From: Erysipelotrichaceae bacterium UBA2227 | Lineage (GTDB): Bacteria; Bacillota_I; Bacilli_A; Erysipelotrichales; Erysipelotrichaceae | DNA length: 18,429 nucleotides | NCBI GenBank assembly: GCA_002348095.1 | Contig: DDYT01000044.1 | Location: 1-18,429 of the forward strand | Direction of reading: 5' to 3' | Shown here: positions 7,249 through 13,383 of the stretch, one piece after another | How the letters are laid out: each line of letters begins with the position of its first letter | How positions within the stretch are numbered: position 1 is the first letter of the stretch | Position numbers and translations under genes: made by a program | Notes under the pieces: model-generated | Told to the model about the DNA's origin: nothing | Database searches by the model: none | What the model saw: only the letters and a program-made list of their open reading frames with translations

Positions 7249-7421
7249 TTCGTTTCTGCCAATGGTAAGACCTTGGCATTCTTCCAGCAATTTATGTTTA
7301 TATTTCGATTCCATTGCAGTTTTAACTCCTTTGCGTTAATTAATGACAAATTGTGACAAAACATCTTGTGATTGTTTGCCTTATGATGTTAAAATTGACT
7401 CATCGAATGAGAGGGGACATC

Positions 7422-8270
7422 ATGAAACATCATTATAGCTGGATTAAGACGTTAATCATCATCCTTTTAATTGCGGGTTGTTCTTCTGACGGTGGCGGAA
7501 ATAACAAGGCCAGCACCCAAAACATCGCTGAACTCAATATCGGCGATCGAATTGTCGATACCGGTTGGACGTGGGAGTTCCGCCATGGCTATGGCTATAG
7601 TAATTATGGTACCAGCGAGAAAACCGAGCCGGTCGTCTGGATCGTTGTCGCAAAAGATCACTACGCAGCTGGGACAGTGACGTTGATCACTGAGAGCCTG
7701 CTTGGATTCTATGCATACGATTCATCCATCATTGACAGCGGACTGTTAGCAGGGAAAAATCAATGGAATCAAAGCGGTGAAACCAGACCCGGAGGCCTTC
7801 GCCCTTGGTTAAACTCCACAGGATTTCATCAGGGAGAAGGTTTCTATAACGCGTTCTCCGCTGATTTCAAGGGGATCGTCCTTGCGACTCAGGTTGAAAA
7901 CAAAGAATACGATACCGGCAAATCCTATGTGACCACGGACAACGTCTTTATACCGTCACATACCGAAATGGGAGCCGCCGATCATGAAGGAACCTATGAA
8001 ATCGGCAAACCCTATGAGTACTTCGTCGGTGCGGACTATATACGGCTGCGCGCCAAAATATTGGGTGAATCGTGGGAGCGGGATTATTGGACCCGCTCAC
8101 CATACTCGGCCGGATATCGTCCGGTAGGGTCGGTAACAACCTCAGGCTATTACGTCAGTTACTTCGCAGATTTCAACAGCGTCGGAGTCCGGGCTGTAGT
8201 AAATGTCGGCTCCGGGGTCAAAGTAAGCAAAGAAGCGAACGAACAAGGTGTATTCGAAATTAAGTATTAA
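7422..8270 (+). CDS. Lipoprotein with DUF6273-type domain
   Basis: This 282-residue secreted lipoprotein has a signal peptide ending in the lipobox LIAGC (Cys20), followed by a Ser/Gly/Asn linker. The body has the landmarks of DUF6273 proteins: an NIGDRIV start, VVWIVVAK, LRPWLNSTGF, a FYNAFSADF stretch, YVTTDNVFIPS, YWTRSP and a C-terminal GVRAVVNV. Such domains occur in surface proteins of gut Firmicutes and have a C-type-lectin-like look, but no function is established to my knowledge. The start at 7422 follows GAGGGG. An upstream in-frame start at 7353 would add 23 residues and spoil the signal peptide. It is monocistronic, with its own terminator. Confidence 0.85.
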   Translation: MKHHYSWIKTLIIILLIAGCSSDGGGNNKASTQNIAELNIGDRIVDTGWTWEFRHGYGYSNYGTSEKTEPVVWIVVAKDHYAAGTVTLITESLLGFYAYDSSIIDSGLLAGKNQWNQSGETRPGGLRPWLNSTGFHQGEGFYNAFSADFKGIVLATQVENKEYDTGKSYVTTDNVFIPSHTEMGAADHEGTYEIGKPYEYFVGADYIRLRAKILGESWERDYWTRSPYSAGYRPVGSVTTSGYYVSYFADFNSVGVRAVVNVGSGVKVSKEANEQGVFEIKY

Positions 8271-8280
8271 TGATTACCAG

Positions 8281-8318
8281 AAGCTCATGTTTTCCGTGAG
8301 AAACCATGAGCTTTTTTT
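8281..8318 (+). terminator. Rho-independent terminator after the DUF6273 lipoprotein
   Basis: AAGCTCATG and CATGAGCTT form the stem, extended inwards by TTTC/GAAA after one mismatch, and a run of seven T follows. It sits 11 bp after the stop codon. Confidence 0.9.
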
Positions 8319-8462
8319 GGAAAACAGAAACAGAGATCTTTCTTGAGTTTTACAGACATGTCTAAATCAAATTTCAGGAATAAACAAAATGACAGCGTAT
8401 AAAGTATTGAACATAACAATAATCACTTGTCAGGTTACATTAGATATGATGGAGAGGGAACA

Positions 8463-9134
8463 ATGGACGATATTTTTATAATGCTTATTACAATTTTGAT
8501 TATGACACTTGCGGTCAGATTTGTTCCGTATATATTGAAATATCAACAATCGAATTATAAGCATGAAAGTGGTATCGGACTGTTAAGATATCTGTTTGAT
8601 ACCGGAAGCTTTGGGGAAGCGCTCATTTTCTTTGAACTAGAAAAACTGCCTGTATACTCAAAGATTATGACGAATTTGTATATACCGACGGAAGACGGGA
8701 CTACAGAAATCGATGTTTTATATATTGCTCCATCAGGTATTTATGTCATTGAAAGCAAGAATTACAGTGGATGGATTTTTGGTGATGAGAAAGCCAGAAA
8801 CTGGACAGCTGTAATATACAAAACAAAGAATAAATTCTTGAATCCGATCTGGCAAAACAAGAAACATATCAAGTATCTTAATAAAATATTAACTGACGTT
8901 CAATTGCGATCCCTGATTGTATTTAGTGAACGCTGCGAACTTAAGAGAATTAATGTCGAAGAAGGTCATGTTATTAAAAGAGGCAAGTTGAGAAAAATTA
9001 TCTTAAAAGAATCTGAGAAAGTAATTTTCTCTGATCAAGAGATTGATGATTTTTACAAAAAGCTGAAAGTATATAGTCTTAGAAGTGAAGAAGAGAAGAT
9101 GCTGCATATAGAGCATGCGAAGAAATCAAAATAA
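8463..9134 (+). CDS. Membrane-anchored NERD-domain protein
   Basis: This 223-residue protein has an N-terminal transmembrane helix (residues 4-23) followed by a NERD (nuclease-related) domain at about 40-150. The restriction-endonuclease-like core is present: Asp84 in TEIDVLYI and the E-x-K of VIESKN (Glu97, Lys99), then YSGWIFG. The catalytic residues are therefore intact, and Mg-dependent nuclease activity is possible, though NERD proteins are little studied. The start at 8463 is preceded by GGAGAGGG. The upstream in-frame ATG at 8427 lacks support. The C-terminal 50 residues are lysine/glutamate rich. It is not in an obvious operon. Confidence 0.82.
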   Translation: MDDIFIMLITILIMTLAVRFVPYILKYQQSNYKHESGIGLLRYLFDTGSFGEALIFFELEKLPVYSKIMTNLYIPTEDGTTEIDVLYIAPSGIYVIESKNYSGWIFGDEKARNWTAVIYKTKNKFLNPIWQNKKHIKYLNKILTDVQLRSLIVFSERCELKRINVEEGHVIKRGKLRKIILKESEKVIFSDQEIDDFYKKLKVYSLRSEEEKMLHIEHAKKSK

Positions 9135-9145
9135 ATTACACAATA

Positions 9146-9174
9146 AATGACCTCCAACCTTCGTGTGGGTCATT
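9146..9174 (-). terminator. Possible terminator of the toxin-antitoxin operon
   Basis: Inverted repeat AATGACC / GGTCATT (7 bp, 15-base loop) overlaps the end of the toxin gene. In the leftward direction it is followed by moderately U-rich sequence (TATTGTGTAATTTATTTT). It could also end the NERD transcript from the other side. The stem is short. Confidence 0.4.
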
Positions 9175-9436
9175 CTTCATAAACATCTTTCCGATGACCG
9201 GCAGACACTGCCAATATGATTATTTCATCGTGAATCCATATACAGATGACTCGATAGCTGCCGATTCGGTATTTATACTGACCGCTAAGACCATATTTCA
9301 ATGGGATTAATATAAACAACAGATCGGATATTCCATTCAGACTGGATTCGGTTTTTGTGATGATTGTTTTTGCGATGTGCGGATCAAGATTCTTCAGATC
9401 CTTCTTCGCTGACTCACTCCAAAGCAATCGCCACAT
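9170..9436 (-). CDS. RelE/ParE-family toxin
   Basis: This 88-residue protein is of the RelE type. It starts with MWRLLWSESAKKDLKNLDP, has the central YGLSGQYKYRIGSYRVIC strand pair, and ends with AGHRKDVYEE, a characteristic RelE terminus with the basic and aromatic residues used in ribosome-dependent mRNA cleavage. The length is normal. The ATG is one base after the antitoxin stop codon, the usual tight coupling. The role is growth control by translation inhibition when the antitoxin is degraded. Family members of the ParE branch target gyrase instead. The RHRK-DVY ending favours RelE. Confidence 0.9.
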   Translation of the reverse strand: MWRLLWSESAKKDLKNLDPHIAKTIITKTESSLNGISDLLFILIPLKYGLSGQYKYRIGSYRVICIWIHDEIIILAVSAGHRKDVYEE

Positions 9437-9437
9437 A

Positions 9438-9668
9438 TTACTTTAATCCAAACTCATCAAGCAACTCTTTCGATGTATAGCGCTTTGGATGTTGTTTGTT
9501 GTACTCCAACGCCTTCTGCGGTAGGGAACTGTCAAAGAAATCCGCAATATCCTCGAAAAGAGATTCCTTAATGATAGTTGAAAGCGGCTGATCTTGAAAT
9601 TCCATGTAAAAATCCAATAGTTTTTGCTCTTCATCATTAAAACGAATGGTCGTTGTCTTTGTACTCAT
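9438..9668 (-). CDS. Ribbon-helix-helix antitoxin (RelB/DUF6290 type)
   Basis: This 76-residue antitoxin has an N-terminal ribbon-helix-helix DNA-binding part (MSTKTTTIRFNDEEQKLLDFYMEFQDQPLSTIIKESLF), followed by an acidic toxin-wrapping tail ending in SKELLDEFGLK. That arrangement is typical of the DUF6290 antitoxins paired with RelE. The Shine-Dalgarno AGGAGG at 9675-9680 is well placed. It is the first gene of the pair and should repress its own operon by binding the palindrome at 9692-9712. Confidence 0.9.
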   Translation of the reverse strand: MSTKTTTIRFNDEEQKLLDFYMEFQDQPLSTIIKESLFEDIADFFDSSLPQKALEYNKQHPKRYTSKELLDEFGLK

Positions 9669-9691
9669 AACAAACCTCCTGATCGAGTATG

Positions 9692-9712
9692 TTGTATCAC
9701 AATGTGCTACAA
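9692..9712. promoter_or_regulatory. Palindromic operator of the toxin-antitoxin operon
   Basis: This is a 21-bp palindrome with arms TTGTATCACA and TGTGCTACAA around one central base. Nine of ten pairs match. It lies 11 bp upstream of the antitoxin ribosome binding site, in the promoter region. Ribbon-helix-helix antitoxins typically bind such sites as two dimers. The assignment rests on symmetry and position. Confidence 0.7.
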
Positions 9713-9740
9713 AAATTCAGTCATTGTTCACCATGACATC

Positions 9741-9759
9741 CACCATCTAATTGATGGTG
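9741..9759. repeat. Short inverted repeat between antitoxin and DtxR genes
   Basis: Perfect 7-bp arms CACCATC / GATGGTG enclose a 5-base loop TAATT. It lies in the divergent intergenic region and could be an operator half-site pair or a small hairpin. No U-tract follows. Apart from this and the operator at 9692, I see nothing clear in 9713-9865. Confidence 0.35.
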
Positions 9760-9865
9760 CAACCTCCTTTCATCATGATGGTTAAAATACCAACACCTAA
9801 TCTATCGTTTTGATCAGCACAGGAAAAGATCACTGCAACGCAGATACAGTACCCTTTATTTTGTT

Positions 9866-10270
9866 ATGACCGAGGGGTATACTGAAATTGTTATCCGGAG
9901 GTTTCCTATAAAATATCAAGGCTCAGCCGATATGTATATCAAAACCATCTACCTATTAGAACAGGAGCATGGCCACGTTCATATTACTGATATATCGAGA
10001 GCGCTGAAAGTCACCAAGCCCAGTGTGACCAAAGCGACCGATGTGCTCAAAAGTCGCGGACTGATTGAAAAAGAAGGGTATGGACCTGTTATTCTGACTG
10101 AAAAAGGGAACAGCCTGGCACAATCCGTCCTTCATCGACATGAAATCATCGAAGCATATTTAAGTAACATTCTACATTTGGACGCTGATGAAGCAGAAGA
10201 GAATGCCTGCCGGCTGGAACATGTCGTGATCGATGCGATGATTGATGCCATGACAAAAACCATGAAATGA
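9866..10270 (+). CDS. DtxR-family metal-dependent regulator, short form
   Basis: The winged helix-turn-helix (about residues 22-80, with ITDISRALKVTKPSVTKATDVLKSRGLI) is followed by a partial dimerisation domain. The metal-site residues match the iron-responsive DtxR pattern rather than MntR: Met23, Cys115, Glu118 and His119 (ACRLEH), with His92 and Glu96 as the second site. The ATG at 9866 has no ribosome binding site. A good GGAGG (9897-9901) lies 6 nt before an in-frame ATA (9908), where the protein would read as a typical DtxR start (KYQGSADMY). The gene stops at 134 residues, before the conserved CPHG-type tail of the family, and has no third domain. It is either a minimal regulator or a gene in decay. 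Confidence 0.78.
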   Translation: MTEGYTEIVIRRFPIKYQGSADMYIKTIYLLEQEHGHVHITDISRALKVTKPSVTKATDVLKSRGLIEKEGYGPVILTEKGNSLAQSVLHRHEIIEAYLSNILHLDADEAEENACRLEHVVIDAMIDAMTKTMK

Positions 10271-10300
10271 GAAGATAACCAAAAACAATAACAGAATTAT

Positions 10301-10330
10301 CAAAGCGAGATGGACTCTCGCTTTGTTGTT
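10301..10330 (+). terminator. Rho-independent terminator after the DtxR-type gene
   Basis: A perfect 10-bp stem CAAAGCGAGA / TCTCGCTTTG (10301-10310 and 10316-10325) has a 5-nt loop and is followed by TTGTT. It lies 31 bp after the stop codon. Confidence 0.75.
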
Positions 10331-10520
10331 AGATCTTTATGACACCGGTCCTTCTGATGATCTCATTATTGAAATCAATAGATACGAAATTGAACGCTTT
10401 TGTCGTTATGGTCTTCCTGTATTCAAACTTATGATTATTCAATGTTCAGATATAAGTAACCAAGTGATTTCGAGCATTTTGGATTGCATTGAATTTAATC
10501 TGATAATTACTTTTAAATAG
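10323..10520 (+). pseudogene. Probable remnant of a GGDEF (diguanylate cyclase) domain
   Basis: The 65-codon frame has no proper start or ribosome binding site and begins inside the preceding terminator. Its translation resembles the first third of a GGDEF domain. LLDLYDTGPSDDLIIEI parallels the L-TGLYNRRYFDDLL region, and YEIERFCRYGLPVFKLMI parallels EIERSRRYGxPLSLLMI. The D-D-FK metal segment is replaced, and the GGEEF active-site motif is absent because the frame ends before it. It cannot be an active cyclase. The likeness is judged by eye. It may also be a short unrelated hypothetical protein. Confidence 0.4.
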
Positions 10521-10540
10521 AAAAATCTCACAATATCTCA

Positions 10541-10569
10541 TTGACGCACACTATACAAAAATATATAAT
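10541..10569 (+). promoter_or_regulatory. Strong sigma-A promoter of the sulfosugar operon
   Basis: The -35 TTGACG (10541-10546) and a perfect -10 TATAAT (10564-10569) are separated by 17 bp. Transcription would begin near 10576, inside a (TAAT)n tract at 10571-10590, giving a leader of about 105 nt before the first gene. Confidence 0.8.
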
Positions 10570-10619
10570 ATAATTAATTAATTAATTAAATAAGTAAACC
10601 AAATAAAGCAAGCACGAAC

Positions 10620-10656
10620 TTATCGGTTGATTGTAAAAAAGAGACCGATAAATTTT
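10620..10656 (+). terminator. Terminator-like leader hairpin
   Basis: A perfect 8-bp stem TTATCGGT / ACCGATAA (10620-10627 and 10644-10651) with a 16-nt loop is followed by ATTTTT. It lies between the promoter and the first gene, so it could attenuate the operon or stop upstream read-through. No competing anti-terminator fold is obvious by eye. Confidence 0.55.
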
Positions 10657-10666
10657 TGGGAAAGGA

Positions 10667-10680
10667 TGTAAGCGCTAACA
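10667..10680. promoter_or_regulatory. cre site (CcpA) or LacI-family operator
   Basis: TGTAAGCGCTAACA matches the consensus TGWAARCGYTWWCW at every position. It ends one base before the ATG of the first gene and lies about 90 bp downstream of the likely start of transcription, where bound CcpA would act as a roadblock. A pathway-specific LacI-family repressor could recognise the same central CG dyad. It also occupies the spacer between the weak AAAGGA ribosome site and the start codon. Confidence 0.75.
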
Positions 10681-10681
10681 A

Positions 10682-11359
10682 ATGAAAGATAAGTTAGAGA
10701 CTCTCAGGAGCAAAAACCCCCATATTCACATCCATTCCGTATTTGATCCTGAGTTTAAGCGCTTTGGGGAAGTGTTAGACATTCGCGAATTTCAGAATCT
10801 GATCAATTATCTGGATAAAAACACATTTGTGCCTGGCTTAGGAAATGAATATGTACCTCACCTGGAAGAACTGAGCGATATTTTGTCTGAAAGTACGGTC
10901 ATCCACGACATATTTGGTATGATCCCAATGGAATACGGATACGTTAACGGGAACAACTCAAAGCTCAATGCACTTGAATTCCATAAAAGCTCTGAAGTCA
11001 ATGTATGTGTTACACCGCTTGTTCTGCTTCTTGCTCATATCGAAGATATTGAGAATTCGGCGATTCACTCCTCAAAAGTGACCGCATTTTACATTCCTGA
11101 AAACACGGCCATTGAAGTCTATTCAACTACTTTACACTTCTCTCCTTGTAAAGTAGTTAATTCAGGATTTAAATGTGCGGTCATCTTGCCCTTTGGAACC
11201 AATATGGAATTCATTCAGGCCAAAGGCAATCATGGAAAGTACAGTGAATTTCTGTTTAAGACCAACAAATGGCTGTTAAACCACCCGGAAAACACTCGAA
11301 TGGTTGAACTCAATGCAATCAATGCGATTTTAGGGGAAAACATTGAGATCTACTATTAA
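10682..11359 (+). CDS. DUF4867-family cupin-like protein
   Basis: This 225-residue soluble protein is recognised as DUF4867 from MEYGYVNGNNSKLNALEFHKSSEVNV (about residues 82-108), VYSTTLHFSPCKVVNSGFKCAVILPFGTN (about 145-175) and a NKWLLNHPE ending. The H...E spacing in EFHKSSE plus the later TTLHF histidine resemble cupin metal sites as in KduI-type or lyxose isomerases, so a metal-dependent sugar isomerase or epimerase is a reasonable guess. It is first in the sulfoquinovose operon, directly followed by the sulfoquinovosidase (11 bp gap). The ribosome site AAAGGA is unusually far (16 nt) from the ATG. The exact reaction is unknown to me. One candidate step is sulfoerythrose to sulfoerythrulose. 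Confidence 0.8.
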   Translation: MKDKLETLRSKNPHIHIHSVFDPEFKRFGEVLDIREFQNLINYLDKNTFVPGLGNEYVPHLEELSDILSESTVIHDIFGMIPMEYGYVNGNNSKLNALEFHKSSEVNVCVTPLVLLLAHIEDIENSAIHSSKVTAFYIPENTAIEVYSTTLHFSPCKVVNSGFKCAVILPFGTNMEFIQAKGNHGKYSEFLFKTNKWLLNHPENTRMVELNAINAILGENIEIYY

Positions 11360-11370
11360 TGGAGGACGAC

Positions 11371-13383
11371 ATGCTAGTACTTGAAAAGAAAAAAGACCAT
11401 TTGAGAGTGATTTTCAAAGATGAATGCATCCTGGAACATTCAAATCTTCATCCGATTGTGTTTGTCGGACAGGGCAATGAAACCATCGAGAGTTATCGCG
11501 GAAACTACAAGATCGAGGATCGACTTCAGAGTCGAATACCTTTAGTAAAGGTGAAACTTACTGAAAACAGTTGCGTATTCTCAAGCCATGGAATATCCGT
11601 TACGATTACATTTATGATTGTGAATCAACGCCTGACCATCAACTTTTCATGCAATCAGCCAAATATCAACCGCTTTTGGATCCGCATGAAAGCCGAAACC
11701 GATGAGAAAGTCTATGGTTGCGGTGAACAAGCCTCTTATTTCAATTTAAGAAACAGAAACTATCCGCTCTGGACTTCTGAGCCCGGGGTCGGACGTGATA
11801 AATCAAGTTTAACCACCTTTTATGCGGATAAAGTGGACAAGGCCGGTGGCGACTACTACACCACTTACTACCCGGAACCGACCTTCGTATCCACCCGTAA
11901 ATACTGGGTGCACGTCGAATCAACCGCCTACGCAGAGTTTGATTTCCGATCACCGGACTATCACGAACTGATGTTCTGGGAAGTTCCAAGTGAACTTACA
12001 CTGAACTTTTGTGACAGTTACCTTGAACTGCTAACTGATTTGACCGAGTTTGCCGGCCGACCTCCGAAACTACCCGACTTCTTACACGACGGGATAATCT
12101 TGGGGGTTCAAGGCGGTATTGAAACTGTTATGAACTATAAAAACCTGGCTCTTGAACACGGTATCAGAGTCAACGGACTTTGGGTTCAGGACTGGGTCGG
12201 ACACCGCTTCACCACCTTCGGGAAACGCCTCTACTGGAACTGGGTGCTCAATGAGAAACTATATCCCAATTTAAAGGAAGAAATCATTGAGCTGGGCAAG
12301 GAAAACATCGCCTTTCTGACCTATATTTGCCCATTCTTACTTGAAAATGAAACTTTGTTTAATGAAGCGAAGTTGAATGGTTACCTTGCTCTGAACGTTG
12401 AGGGGAATCCCTACCTGGAGGACTTCGGCGAATTCTACTGCGGAATCGTCGATCTGACCCATCCTGATGGATTTGAGTGGTATAAAAGCGTTATTAAAAA
12501 CAACATCATCGCTCTGGGAATCAAGGGCTGGATGGCCGACTTTGGCGAATACCTGCCCATCGACTGTATCCTTTATAACGGTGTGAGTGCAAAAATCATG
12601 CACAATGCCTGGCCGGTGTTATGGGCTCGATGCAACTACGAAGCCGTCAAAGAAACCGGCAATCTTGGCAAGATATTCTACTTTATGCGGGCCGGCGGCT
12701 TTGGCTCACAGAAATACTGCACATCAATGTGGGCAGGGGACCAAAGCGTCAACTGGGAAACCCATGACGGTATTGCATCTGTCATCCCATCTGCACTTTC
12801 CACCGGTATCATCGGAAATCCGTATACTCACAGTGATATCGGCGGCTATACCAGTTTACACGGAAATATCCGTACCAAAGAACTGTTTGATCGCTGGTGC
12901 GAAATGAATATCTTCTCCTCTTATATGAGAACTCACGAAGGTAACCGACCGAGCCAGAACTTCCAATTCTACAACGATTCGGATACCATGAAACACATGG
13001 CCCGATGCTCCAATATCAAAGTGGACTTGAAACCGTACGTGCTGAGTCTGGTTGAAGAGGCTAGTTTGTTCGGATATCCGATGCAACGGCCCCTGTTTCT
13101 GCACTACAGTAATGACCCAGTGGTTTATGATTTACAATACGAATTCCTGTTTGGACCGGATTTGTATATCAAACCGATCGTAAAAGAAGCTCAACTTTCT
13201 CAAAGTTGTTATCTGCCGAGTGACACATGGGTTCACTTATGGACCGGACAAGAATTCACCGGTGGGGAAGTAACTGTAGAAGCACCGATTGGATATCCGC
13301 CTGTATTTTACCGAAAAGAATCCGTATTTCGGGATTTGTTCGAGGATGTTTGTAAGAAATACGGTAAAGGGGGTCATCCATGA
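11371..13383 (+). CDS. yihQ: Sulfoquinovosidase (GH31, YihQ-type)
   Basis: This GH31 retaining glycosidase should release sulfoquinovose from sulfoquinovosyl glycerol or the plant sulfolipid headgroup. Numbered from ATG 11371 (670 residues), it has Gln273, Arg286 and Trp289 in WVQDWVGHR and FGKRLYWNW, the nucleophile Asp390 in WMADFGEYLP, the acid/base Asp457 in WAGDQSVNW, and Tyr493 in HSDIGGYTS. These correspond to YihQ Gln288, Arg301, Trp304, Asp405, Asp472 and Tyr508 at a constant offset of 15. The Arg/Trp/Tyr set is the known sulfonate pocket, absent from ordinary alpha-glucosidases. The start follows GGAGG (11361-11365). There is no signal peptide, so it is cytoplasmic and acts after ABC import. 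The stop overlaps the next gene (ATGA). Confidence 0.95.
   Translation: MLVLEKKKDHLRVIFKDECILEHSNLHPIVFVGQGNETIESYRGNYKIEDRLQSRIPLVKVKLTENSCVFSSHGISVTITFMIVNQRLTINFSCNQPNINRFWIRMKAETDEKVYGCGEQASYFNLRNRNYPLWTSEPGVGRDKSSLTTFYADKVDKAGGDYYTTYYPEPTFVSTRKYWVHVESTAYAEFDFRSPDYHELMFWEVPSELTLNFCDSYLELLTDLTEFAGRPPKLPDFLHDGIILGVQGGIETVMNYKNLALEHGIRVNGLWVQDWVGHRFTTFGKRLYWNWVLNEKLYPNLKEEIIELGKENIAFLTYICPFLLENETLFNEAKLNGYLALNVEGNPYLEDFGEFYCGIVDLTHPDGFEWYKSVIKNNIIALGIKGWMADFGEYLPIDCILYNGVSAKIMHNAWPVLWARCNYEAVKETGNLGKIFYFMRAGGFGSQKYCTSMWAGDQSVNWETHDGIASVIPSALSTGIIGNPYTHSDIGGYTSLHGNIRTKELFDRWCEMNIFSSYMRTHEGNRPSQNFQFYNDSDTMKHMARCSNIKVDLKPYVLSLVEEASLFGYPMQRPLFLHYSNDPVVYDLQYEFLFGPDLYIKPIVKEAQLSQSCYLPSDTWVHLWTGQEFTGGEVTVEAPIGYPPVFYRKESVFRDLFEDVCKKYGKGGHP

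Noticed and set aside
7257..7278. Inverted repeat TGCCAA/TTGGCA after the DUF3784-like gene as a terminator
   Set aside because: The stem has six pairs and no T-run follows. It is too weak to call.
7353..7421. Upstream start for the DUF6273 lipoprotein
   Set aside because: It would add 23 residues before the signal peptide, and the good ribosome site is at GAGGGG before 7422.
10571..10590. (TAAT)n tract as a CRISPR or phase-variation repeat
   Set aside because: There are only four short units with no spacers. It sits where transcription starts, so it is treated as part of the promoter region.
12337..13104. Antisense and out-of-frame open frames inside the GH31 gene
   Set aside because: They have no ribosome sites, no recognisable domains, and are fully overlapped by a clearly coding frame.
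11371..13383. Generic alpha-glucosidase or alpha-xylosidase
   Set aside because: The Arg286/Trp289/Tyr493 sulfonate set and exact spacing to YihQ make sulfoquinovosidase much more specific.
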